A stretch of DNA of 64,000 nt from Hylemonella gracilis str. Niagara R (lineage in GTDB: Bacteria; Pseudomonadota; Gammaproteobacteria; Burkholderiales; Burkholderiaceae_C), in NCBI RefSeq assembly GCF_000600295.1, contig NZ_JEMG01000001.1, forward strand, positions 1,865,165-1,929,164, read 5' to 3'. The notes below the pieces were generated by a model, which was not told the DNA's origin, made no database searches, and saw only the letters and a program-made list of their open reading frames with translations. Of this stretch, positions 53,771-60,660 are shown in pieces (within the stretch, counting starts at the first letter, position 1; every line of letters begins with the position of its first letter). The translations under genes and the position numbers were made by a program.

Positions 53771-54430
53771 ATGCGCATAATCGCCACAATATTTTTTCTG
53801 CAGATAACGAGTGTTTGGTTTGCAGCTGGTGCCGCCGCTCAATCAGCCGTTGCGGAACGGATATCCGGAGTCTCAGTTGCTAGCCATCCAGATAAAGGCG
53901 TAGTCCTCTTGGCAGTAAGGTGGGATCGGCGGTGGAACTGCAGTGGTTTCGAGAACGCGCAGCTTAGAGCCATCGGCTTTGACAAGCTGCCTAGTGCGAA
54001 GACCGGCGATGACGCTAATGCCGACGTTCTGCTTGATGACGCGCCGCTGATTGCCACGAAACCAGCGTTTGACAACTATGCGTTCATGGTGGAGCCGGGC
54101 GACTATGCGCTGAGTCGGCTCGAAATCAAGGTTGCAAAATCAAAATCGGAAGTTGGGTTCTTCAAGATTCCAAGGAGCAGGTTCCTGAAAGATGGGCAAT
54201 CTTTGGGGGGCAGCTTCACCGTCGCTGCCGGCGAAGTCGTTTATCTTGGACATTTTTATCTCGATTGCACGTTGCAGCCCATTTTGTGGCGTTATTACGC
54301 CGAGGGTCGCGACGGGTTCAATGCGTATCTGGCGTCGCTCAAAAGGAGCCATCCCGCGCTAGAGACTGAAAAGGTGGTTTTTCGTTTGTTCCAGACCAAG
54401 GAATTCGGGAATGATTACAAGCTGCCGTAG
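53771..54430 (+). CDS. Hypothetical exported protein
   Basis: A 219-residue protein with a signal peptide (MRIIATIFFLQITSVWFAAG, cleavage near AAAQS). The mature part is beta-rich (GVVLLAVRWDRRWNCSGFEN; FMVEPGDYALSRLEIKVAKS; FTVAAGEVVYLGHFYLDCTL), and EPGDYAL plus AGEVVYLG resembles DUF2846-like lipoprotein and periplasmic folds. The assignment is tentative. Last gene of the island. Confidence 0.65.
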   Translation: MRIIATIFFLQITSVWFAAGAAAQSAVAERISGVSVASHPDKGVVLLAVRWDRRWNCSGFENAQLRAIGFDKLPSAKTGDDANADVLLDDAPLIATKPAFDNYAFMVEPGDYALSRLEIKVAKSKSEVGFFKIPRSRFLKDGQSLGGSFTVAAGEVVYLGHFYLDCTLQPILWRYYAEGRDGFNAYLASLKRSHPALETEKVVFRLFQTKEFGNDYKLP

Positions 54431-54528
54431 TCGTTTTATTTGACTGCAAGTACTTGGTCGACGCTGTAGGCTTGTGGCGGTCGTTGACCGGCGTCTTGCG
54501 GTTGAATAAATTTGTTCGCCCTCAGATC

Positions 54529-54921
54529 ATGAAGCATCAGTACCTGGTCATCTCACGCGGCAAGTGGGACGAAAACGCGACGCCAAAAGACGTCCAGCAG
54601 GCCATCGACCGGTTCTACGCTTGGTACGAAGGTCATCTGGAGTCCGGGCGCATGCTGGAAGGCAGTCGCTTGCAGGTAGCCGGCAAGGTCGTGTCTGGGG
54701 CAGGCATCACGGATGGCCCGTTTGCGGAGGCCAAGGAATTGGTAGGGGGCTACTGGTTCATCGTTGCCGGTAGCCTCGATGAAGCCGCTGCGCTGGCCGC
54801 CGAGAACCCGTGCCTGGCCTTTGGCCTCTCATTGGAAGTTCGCCCTCTAGAACCGGCGAAGGCATTGGCGAGCGAGACCAGCAACGAAACCCCTGATGCT
54901 TGGCGCGCCCAAGCGCATTGA
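54529..54921 (+). CDS. YCII-related domain protein
   Basis: A 130-residue dimeric alpha/beta-barrel protein. Family features are AIDRFYAWYEGHLESGRMLE and ITDGPFAEAKELVGGYWFIV, which is typical of the DGPF/YCII group often found beside ECF sigma factors. The start at 54529 (MKHQYLVISRGKW) is at the domain edge. No sigma factor is adjacent. It marks the return to high-GC sequence after the island. Confidence 0.88.
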   Translation: MKHQYLVISRGKWDENATPKDVQQAIDRFYAWYEGHLESGRMLEGSRLQVAGKVVSGAGITDGPFAEAKELVGGYWFIVAGSLDEAAALAAENPCLAFGLSLEVRPLEPAKALASETSNETPDAWRAQAH

Positions 54922-54942
54922 GCACATTCGCGAGCGCCAGCC

Positions 54943-55779
54943 TTACCCCAAGCCCAACAATTTCGCCAGACTCTTCTCATCCCCCGGCGACTCCAGCATC
55001 AGGTGTTCTTCCAGATCACGCAGGTGCTGGTCCATGAGTTTCACCGCGCTCTCGGCGTCGCCCTGGGCGATGCAGTCCACGATGCGTTCATGTTCGTCGT
55101 GCTCGCAGGCCGCGTTGCCGGGTGGCTGGTGCACGGCGACGATGAGGGAGCAGCGCGAGACGATTTCGGCCAGGTAGCGCTGCAATATCTCGTTGCCGGA
55201 GAGTTCCGCCAAGCGAAGGTGATAGGCGCTGGCGAGTCTTGCCCAGGCGGGTTGGTCGAAGCGGTGCATGGCTTCGTGTTCGGCGCGCAGCTGTTCGCGC
55301 AGGCCCTTGAGGTCGCGTGCGGTGGCGCGTTCGGCCACCAGGCGCACCACGGCGGCTTCGAGCGCGCGGCGGGCTTCGAAGATTTGGCGGGTTTCCTCGC
55401 GCGTGGGCACGGCCACGATGGCGCCCCGGTTGGGGCGCAGCTGCACGATGTGGTCGTGCGCGAGCTTCTGTAGCACTTTCCGCACCACCGAGCGGCTGAC
55501 CTGGAAGAGTTCACACAGCGGCGCCTCGGGCAGTTTGGTGCCGGGCTTGAGGCGCTGGCTCATCACGCTGTCAAACACGGCCTGGTAGATGCGCGCCTCG
55601 ATGTCGGCGCTGTCGTCGCCGGGTGCGTCCGTGGTGGTGTCGGGGTCGAGCGCCGGGGCGGCGGCGGGGCGGCGGCCCTTGGCAGTGACGGTGACGGGAG
55701 GGGTGCCCACCGCGCGCGTGGCGCGGCGGGTGCCTGCTGCCTTGCTGGCAGAGGCGCGAGGCTCAGTGGATTTGGGCAT
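54943..55779 (-). CDS. GntR-family regulator, FCD subgroup
   Basis: A 278-residue regulator. A ~55-residue Ala/Thr/Pro-rich N-terminal tail precedes the winged helix (QRLKPGTKLPEAPLCELFQV; SRSVVRKVLQKLAHD), and the FCD effector domain follows, with metal-ligand His residues expected in YHLRLAELSGNE and HDEHERIVDCI. Its ATG lies 17 bases inside the end of the amidase gene, so the two are coupled. It probably controls this operon and the divergent importer. Confidence 0.92.
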   Translation of the reverse strand: MPKSTEPRASASKAAGTRRATRAVGTPPVTVTAKGRRPAAAPALDPDTTTDAPGDDSADIEARIYQAVFDSVMSQRLKPGTKLPEAPLCELFQVSRSVVRKVLQKLAHDHIVQLRPNRGAIVAVPTREETRQIFEARRALEAAVVRLVAERATARDLKGLREQLRAEHEAMHRFDQPAWARLASAYHLRLAELSGNEILQRYLAEIVSRCSLIVAVHQPPGNAACEHDEHERIVDCIAQGDAESAVKLMDQHLRDLEEHLMLESPGDEKSLAKLLGLG

Positions 55780-56965
55780 GCAGACTGCGTGCGATACGGA
55801 TCAAGGCCAGGTCGCTGCCGGAGGGGCCGAGCAGGGAGAGGCCCAGCATATCACCGGAGGCCGTGCGCACCGGCAGGCTGATCTGCGGCAGACCGCAGAG
55901 CCCTGCGATGCAGGTGATGGCCATGGTGCGCAGGCGCACCGCGTCCACGGCGGCCGGGTCCGCATCGCGCAGCGGGGGCAGGCTGGCGGCCGAAGGCAGC
56001 AGCATCAGGCCGTCGTTGCCGAGCAGCTCGCGCACTTGCGCGCGTACTTGCGCCTGCGTGGCGCGCGCTGCGGTAGCGGCCTCGGCGCTGACCTGGCTCG
56101 CGGCCTGCCAGCGCTTGGCGATGGCGGGGGCGAAGGTGGGTTGCGCTTCGGTGATCCATGCGCCATGCACCTGCCAGCCCTCGAAGGCACCCGCGGTCAC
56201 ATAGGTCTGGCGCCAGGCGGGCAGGCCGATCTCTCCTGCGATGCGCAGGTTCTCGGGCACGCAGGCCAGCCCTTGCGCCAGCGCCTCGCGCGCCCGCTGC
56301 AGGGGCACCGCAAAGATGTCGTCCGCAAGTTCCCAGGCGTCCAGCGGCAGCAGCAGGCGGCGCGGTGTGTACGGTGTGTCGGGCAACAGCACGTGGCCGA
56401 CGCGCTCGAACACGTCGCCACTCGCCGCCAGCCAGGTGGCCGTGTCAAAGCTGGGGTGCAGGGGCACTAGGCCGATGTTGGGCAGCAGGCCGTGGGTGGT
56501 ACGCAGACCCCAGAGGCCGCAGTAGCTGGCGGGCACGCGTGTGGAGCCGCCGGTGTCCGTGCCCAGCGCGAAATGCACCAGGCCGGCCGCGACGGCCGCG
56601 GCCGAGCCGCTGGACGAACCGCCGGTGACGCGCGCCGGGTAGAGGCTGTTGAGCGGCGTGCCGTAGTGCAGGTTGTCGCCGTGCAGGCTGTAGGCCAGCT
56701 CGTCGGTCAGCACCTTGCCCATGAGCGTGGCCCCGGCGGCCAGCAATTGCGCCACCACGGCGCTGTGCTCGGTGGGCACGGGGTGGCTGGCCAGCCAGCG
56801 CGGGTTGCCAGCGCCCGTGGGCTGGCCCGCGACATCGAACAAATCCTTGGCGGCGAAGGTCAGACCGGCCAGTGGGCCGCCGGCCTGGCCGGCAACGGTG
56901 AAACGTCCGTGCGGAACCCAGGCGCCGACGGTGTCTTGCAGGGGGAAGGGCAGGGGAGCGTTCAT
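55763..56965 (-). CDS. Amidase of the amidase-signature family
   Basis: A 400-residue Ser-Ser-Lys amidase. The catalytic Lys is in LTFAAKDLFDVAGQ; the two Ser are in the signature VTGGSSSGSAAAVAAGLVHF, with LGTDTGGSTRVPASYCG following. It hydrolyses an amide to acid and ammonia. The ATG overlaps the stop of the deacetylase-type gene (ATGA). The C-terminal third is compact for the family. Confidence 0.93.
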   Translation of the reverse strand: MNAPLPFPLQDTVGAWVPHGRFTVAGQAGGPLAGLTFAAKDLFDVAGQPTGAGNPRWLASHPVPTEHSAVVAQLLAAGATLMGKVLTDELAYSLHGDNLHYGTPLNSLYPARVTGGSSSGSAAAVAAGLVHFALGTDTGGSTRVPASYCGLWGLRTTHGLLPNIGLVPLHPSFDTATWLAASGDVFERVGHVLLPDTPYTPRRLLLPLDAWELADDIFAVPLQRAREALAQGLACVPENLRIAGEIGLPAWRQTYVTAGAFEGWQVHGAWITEAQPTFAPAIAKRWQAASQVSAEAATAARATQAQVRAQVRELLGNDGLMLLPSAASLPPLRDADPAAVDAVRLRTMAITCIAGLCGLPQISLPVRTASGDMLGLSLLGPSGSDLALIRIARSLHAQIH

Positions 56966-57885
56966 GCGGTGGTTTCGGTGCGGGTGTGGGCAAGGCGGTC
57001 CATGTGCGTGCAGATGGCACCGGGCGTGGTGAACCAGACTTCGCCACGTTCTCGCGCGGCGGCCAGGTGCTGCAAGGCGCGGCGCAGGTGGCGCAGGCGG
57101 TAGGGCTGACCCACCAGGTAAGGGTGCAGGGCGATGCCCATCACCAGCGGTTGCTGGCGCGACTGTTCGAGCATCTCGTCGAAGTTGTCCACGATCATCT
57201 GCGCGAAGTCCTTGCCGTCCAGCTGGCGGCCCACGATCATGGGGATGTCGTTGAGTTCCTGTGGGTAGGGAATGGCCCACAGGCCCTGCCCGTTGCGCGT
57301 CTTCATGCGCACGGGTTGGTCGTCGTGGCACCAGTTGAGCGTGTAGCGGTAGCCGGCTTCGGCCAGCAGATCCGGCGTGAGCTTGCTTTCGGAGATCCAG
57401 GGCGAGAGCCAGCCCGCAGGTGCCGCGCCGCTGCGCGCGCGCATGCGGTCGCGGCAGAGCGCCAGCAGCTCGTGCTCGGCCTGTTCGTCCAGCACGCCCT
57501 GGCGCTCGGCATTGCTGTGGCCATGGCCCACCAGTTCGTCGCCGCGCGCGGCGCAGGCCACCACCACCTCGGGGCAGTGGTCGTAGAGCGCGGTGTTGAT
57601 CAGCGCGGCGGCGGGCAGCTTCAGTTCGTCGAACAGTTCCAGGCAGCGCCAGACGCCCACGCGGTTGCCGTACTCGCGCCAGCTGTAGTTCAGCACGTCC
57701 GGTTGGGGCGAGGGTGGGCCGATCATCGCGCCCAGGCCTTCGCCGAAGGCGAAGTGCTCGATGTTCAGCGCCAGGTAGACGGCCAGGCGCGCGCCGCCTG
57801 GCCACTGGTAATCGGCGCGGCGCGTGATGGGCTGGTAGGGAAAGCGCCCGTGGTCAGGGAGTTGGCCGGGGTAGATGGCAGGCAT
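56962..57885 (-). CDS. Polysaccharide-deacetylase-family hydrolase (allantoinase PuuE-like)
   Basis: A 307-residue NodB-fold protein. The segment ARLAVYLALNIEHFAFGEG, the pattern NRVGVWRCLELFDELKLPAA, GHGHSN and WCHDDQPVRM follow the cyclic-amide hydrolase branch (PuuE allantoinase and relatives) rather than chitin deacetylases. A role in opening a cyclic amide before the neighbouring amidase acts is inferred. The start at 57885 (MPAIYPGQLPDHGRF) fits the family. Confidence 0.85.
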   Translation of the reverse strand: MPAIYPGQLPDHGRFPYQPITRRADYQWPGGARLAVYLALNIEHFAFGEGLGAMIGPPSPQPDVLNYSWREYGNRVGVWRCLELFDELKLPAAALINTALYDHCPEVVVACAARGDELVGHGHSNAERQGVLDEQAEHELLALCRDRMRARSGAAPAGWLSPWISESKLTPDLLAEAGYRYTLNWCHDDQPVRMKTRNGQGLWAIPYPQELNDIPMIVGRQLDGKDFAQMIVDNFDEMLEQSRQQPLVMGIALHPYLVGQPYRLRHLRRALQHLAAARERGEVWFTTPGAICTHMDRLAHTRTETTA

Positions 57886-57896
57886 GGGGCTGTACC

Positions 57897-58301
57897 TCAC
57901 AAAGTGGCCAATCCCGCGCGCACCAGCAGCCATTCGGCGCTGTCGTTCCACACGTCCATCTGCGTGATCAGGCCCCGCTTCACGACATAACGGTCCACGT
58001 AGCGGTTGCCTTCGAAGGTCGTGCCGTCGGGCCAGACGCCGTAGAGCGTGCCCAGGCTGTAGACCACGGTGTGCTCGGGCGTACCGCCGGCCACGGTCTC
58101 GGTGGCTTCCACCTTTTTCTTGACCCATTGGTAACGCGAGGCGTTGAAGGCCGCGCATTCGGCGGGAGCCTTCATGGCGCGGCCGCCCGTGAAGCGGATG
58201 CGCAGCTCGGGCGCGATGTAGCGGCTGGCGGCGGCCGGGTCCGGAATCATCAGCAGGCGCAGGTATTCGTCGACGATGGCCGCAGGGGTGGACGGGCTCA
58301 T
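57897..58301 (-). CDS. NTF2-like / SnoaL-type small protein
   Basis: A 134-residue protein of the NTF2-like cone fold (AAIVDEYLRLLMIPDPAAAS; FEGNRYVDRYVVKRGLITQM; DVWNDSAEWLL). Such proteins include cyclases, isomerases and accessory proteins. First gene of the minus-strand operon, divergent from the importer. Confidence 0.82.
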   Translation of the reverse strand: MSPSTPAAIVDEYLRLLMIPDPAAASRYIAPELRIRFTGGRAMKAPAECAAFNASRYQWVKKKVEATETVAGGTPEHTVVYSLGTLYGVWPDGTTFEGNRYVDRYVVKRGLITQMDVWNDSAEWLLVRAGLATL

Positions 58302-58399
58302 GGGTGGATTCCTCTCGTTCGTCCCTGTTTTGGTGCCGGGTGCACCAAGAGGTGTGGGGTGGGACGTTTCAAAAACGTGCTCGCAAAAGACATGCCATA

Positions 58400-58409
58400 T
58401 TGTTGACAA
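58400..58409. promoter_or_regulatory. Candidate GntR (FCD) operator overlapping a TTGACA box
   Basis: The perfect palindrome TTGTTGACAA lies in the 225-bp divergent gap between the NTF2-like gene and the importer's receptor gene. It fits the GT-N(0-3)-AC pattern of FadR/FCD-type regulators and overlaps TTGACA (58403-58408), a possible -35 box. No good -10 box was found at 17 bp. Confidence 0.4.
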
Positions 58410-58526
58410 GTTTGATCTACAAGTGAGGACAAGAAAAACATAGGATTGGCAACACTGGCACGTCGCTTGCATGACTGGGGCGAGCCCGCGGGGCCGCCCC
58501 TTCCCATCCTCACCTGGAGTCATGCC

Positions 58527-59720
58527 ATGAACCGCTTTTCCTTTTCCCTCGGTCGCCGCGGCCTGCTGGCCGCCGGCCTGAGCCTGGCCGCGGCCGCCCT
58601 GTCGGCGCCCGCGTTGGCTGCTGAACCCATCAAGATCGGCCTGGTCACCGCGCTTTCGGGCCAGTCGGCCCTGGCCGGCGAAGCCATCACGCGGGGCATG
58701 CAGCTGGCGATCGACGAGATCAACGCCAAGGGCGGCCTGCTGGGCGGGCGCAAGCTGGAGCTGGTGCGCCGTGACGACGAAGCCAACCCCGCCAAGGGCG
58801 TGGTGGCCGCGCGCGAACTGATCTACCGCGAGAAGGTAGCGGTCATCTTTGGTGGCCTGGACACACCGGTCTCCATGGCCATCGTGCCGCTGATCAACCA
58901 GGAGAAGGTGCCTTTCATGGGCCCCTGGGCCGCGGGCACGGGCATCACCAAGAACGGTGCCAATCCCAATTTCGCCTTCCGCGTCTCGGCCGTGGACGAG
59001 ATCGTGGACGTGGGCATGCTGGCCTACGCGCAGAAGAACTTCAAGACGGCCAAGCCCGGCCTGATTCTTGTCAACAATCCCTGGGGCGAGAGCAACGAAA
59101 AAGGCCTGAAGGCCGCCATGGCCGCCAAGGGCGTGACCCCGGCTGGCGTGGAAAAGTACGAGGCCAACGACGTGGACATGGTGCCCCAGCTCACGCGCCT
59201 GAAGGCGGCGGGCGCGGACACGCTGTTCCTGGTCGGCAACGTCGGCCCCTCGGCCCAGGTCGTGAAGTCGCTGGAGCGCATGGGCTGGAAGGTGCCGGTG
59301 GTCTCGCACTGGGGCCCGGCCGGTGGCCGTTTCACCGAGCTGGCCGGTCCGAACGCCAAGGACGTGCATTTCGTGCAGACCTACAGCTTCTTTGGCAAGC
59401 AATCCCCCGTGGGCGAGCGTGTGATCAAGGCCATGATGGCCAAGTACCCCAACGTCAAGGGCCCGGGCGACATCACGCCGGCCGTGGGCGTGGCCAATGC
59501 CTACGACGGCGTGCACCTTACGGCGCTGGCCATCCAGGCCGCGGGCTCGACCGAGGGGGACGCCGTGCGCCAGGGCTTCTACAAGATAGGCAAGTACGAA
59601 GGCCTGATCAAGAACTACAACAAGCCCTTCAGCCCGGAGGTGCATGACGCGGTGCAGGCCGAGGACTACGTTTGGGCGCAGTTCATCGACAACCGCATCG
59701 TGCCGGTCGGCCTGAACTGA
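58527..59720 (+). CDS. Branched-chain-amino-acid-type ABC transporter substrate-binding protein
   Basis: A 397-residue periplasmic receptor of the LivJ/LivK family. Signal peptide MNRFSFSLGRRGLLAAGLSL with cleavage near LAAEP. Family motif IKIGLVTALSGQSALAGEAI and DEINAKGGLLGGRKLELV are clear. The start at 58527 is chosen by the signal peptide. Divergent from the amidase operon; the ligand is unlikely to be leucine and may be the amidase substrate. Confidence 0.93.
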   Translation: MNRFSFSLGRRGLLAAGLSLAAAALSAPALAAEPIKIGLVTALSGQSALAGEAITRGMQLAIDEINAKGGLLGGRKLELVRRDDEANPAKGVVAARELIYREKVAVIFGGLDTPVSMAIVPLINQEKVPFMGPWAAGTGITKNGANPNFAFRVSAVDEIVDVGMLAYAQKNFKTAKPGLILVNNPWGESNEKGLKAAMAAKGVTPAGVEKYEANDVDMVPQLTRLKAAGADTLFLVGNVGPSAQVVKSLERMGWKVPVVSHWGPAGGRFTELAGPNAKDVHFVQTYSFFGKQSPVGERVIKAMMAKYPNVKGPGDITPAVGVANAYDGVHLTALAIQAAGSTEGDAVRQGFYKIGKYEGLIKNYNKPFSPEVHDAVQAEDYVWAQFIDNRIVPVGLN

Positions 59721-60598
59721 TGCTGGTCCTATCCGCGCTCGTCAGCGGCCTGGGCCTGGGCAGCATGTACGGGCTGATGGCCCTGGGCTTTTATGTGACC
59801 TATGCCGTCAGCGGCACGGTCAATTTCGCCCAAGGCAGTTCCATGATGCTCGGCGCGGTGCTCACGTACACCTTCGCGCAGACCTTGGGCTGGCCGGGCT
59901 ACGCGGCCGTGCTGCTGGCCCTGGCTTTGTGCGCGGCCTACGGCCTGCTGGTGGAACTGCTGGCCGTGCGGCCTTTCGTCAACCGTGGCTCGGACGCCTG
60001 GCTCATGGCCACGGTGGCCGTGGGCATCGTGCTGGACAACGTGGTCATGGCCACCTACGGCAAGGAGCCGCGCAGCCTGCCTTCGCCGCTGGCGCAGTCG
60101 CCCATCGAGGTGGCTGGCCTGGGCCTGGGCGTGTACCCGCTGCAACTGCTGATTCCGCTCTTGGGCCTGGCGCTGGCTGCGGTGCTGCACCTCGTCTCGC
60201 GCCGCACGCGCTGGGGCACGGCCATGTTGGCCGTGGTGCAGAACCGCGCGGCCGCGCGCCTCATGGGCATCCCGATCCGCCGCGCCGTGGCCCTGGCCTT
60301 CGCGCTGTCGGCCTTGTTCGCGGGCATTGCCGGCGTGCTGATCGCGCCGCTGATGAACGTGCATTCGGACATGGGCACGCTGTTCGGCCTCAAGGCCTTT
60401 GCAGTGGCCATCCTCGGCGGCATCACCAGCGCCTGGGGCGTGATGATCGCGGGCCTGCTCTTCGGTCTGGTCGAAGCGACCATCACCACCACGTTGGGTT
60501 CGGGCTACACCCAGATCCTGACCTTCGCGCTGGTGATCGCGGCGCTGGCCTGGCGCCCCAATGGCCTGTTCGGCCGCGCCGAGGTGAAAAAGGTATGA
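59720..60598 (+). CDS. livH: Branched-chain-amino-acid-type ABC permease LivH
   Basis: A 292-residue permease with about eight membrane spans. Family motifs are GLMALGFYVTYAVSGTVNFA and AILGGITSAWGVMIAGLLFG. Its ATG overlaps the receptor gene's stop by one base (TGATG). The symbol follows the family, not a proven substrate. Confidence 0.92.
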   Translation: MLVLSALVSGLGLGSMYGLMALGFYVTYAVSGTVNFAQGSSMMLGAVLTYTFAQTLGWPGYAAVLLALALCAAYGLLVELLAVRPFVNRGSDAWLMATVAVGIVLDNVVMATYGKEPRSLPSPLAQSPIEVAGLGLGVYPLQLLIPLLGLALAAVLHLVSRRTRWGTAMLAVVQNRAAARLMGIPIRRAVALAFALSALFAGIAGVLIAPLMNVHSDMGTLFGLKAFAVAILGGITSAWGVMIAGLLFGLVEATITTTLGSGYTQILTFALVIAALAWRPNGLFGRAEVKKV

Positions 60599-60660
60599 GC
60601 GCCGCACGACAACCCGAAGGCGCCTGCACCGCAATGCGCCACATGGAGCTGACCCCGTGA
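60595..60660 (+). CDS. 21-residue bridging frame between livH and the LivMGF fusion
   Basis: ATG 60595 overlaps the livH stop (ATGA) and its TGA (60658-60660) overlaps the GTG start of the next gene (GTGA). The peptide begins MSAARQPEG and has no recognisable feature. Double overlap suggests it couples translation across the gap, not that the peptide has a function. Confidence 0.35.
   Translation: MSAARQPEGACTAMRHMELTP

Noticed and set aside
50489-54430. Interpreting the whole island as a classical integron array
   Set aside because: The next unit would need R'' GCTCAAC, which was not found, and the recurring element lacks the R/L box layout of attC. Only the first gene meets cassette criteria.
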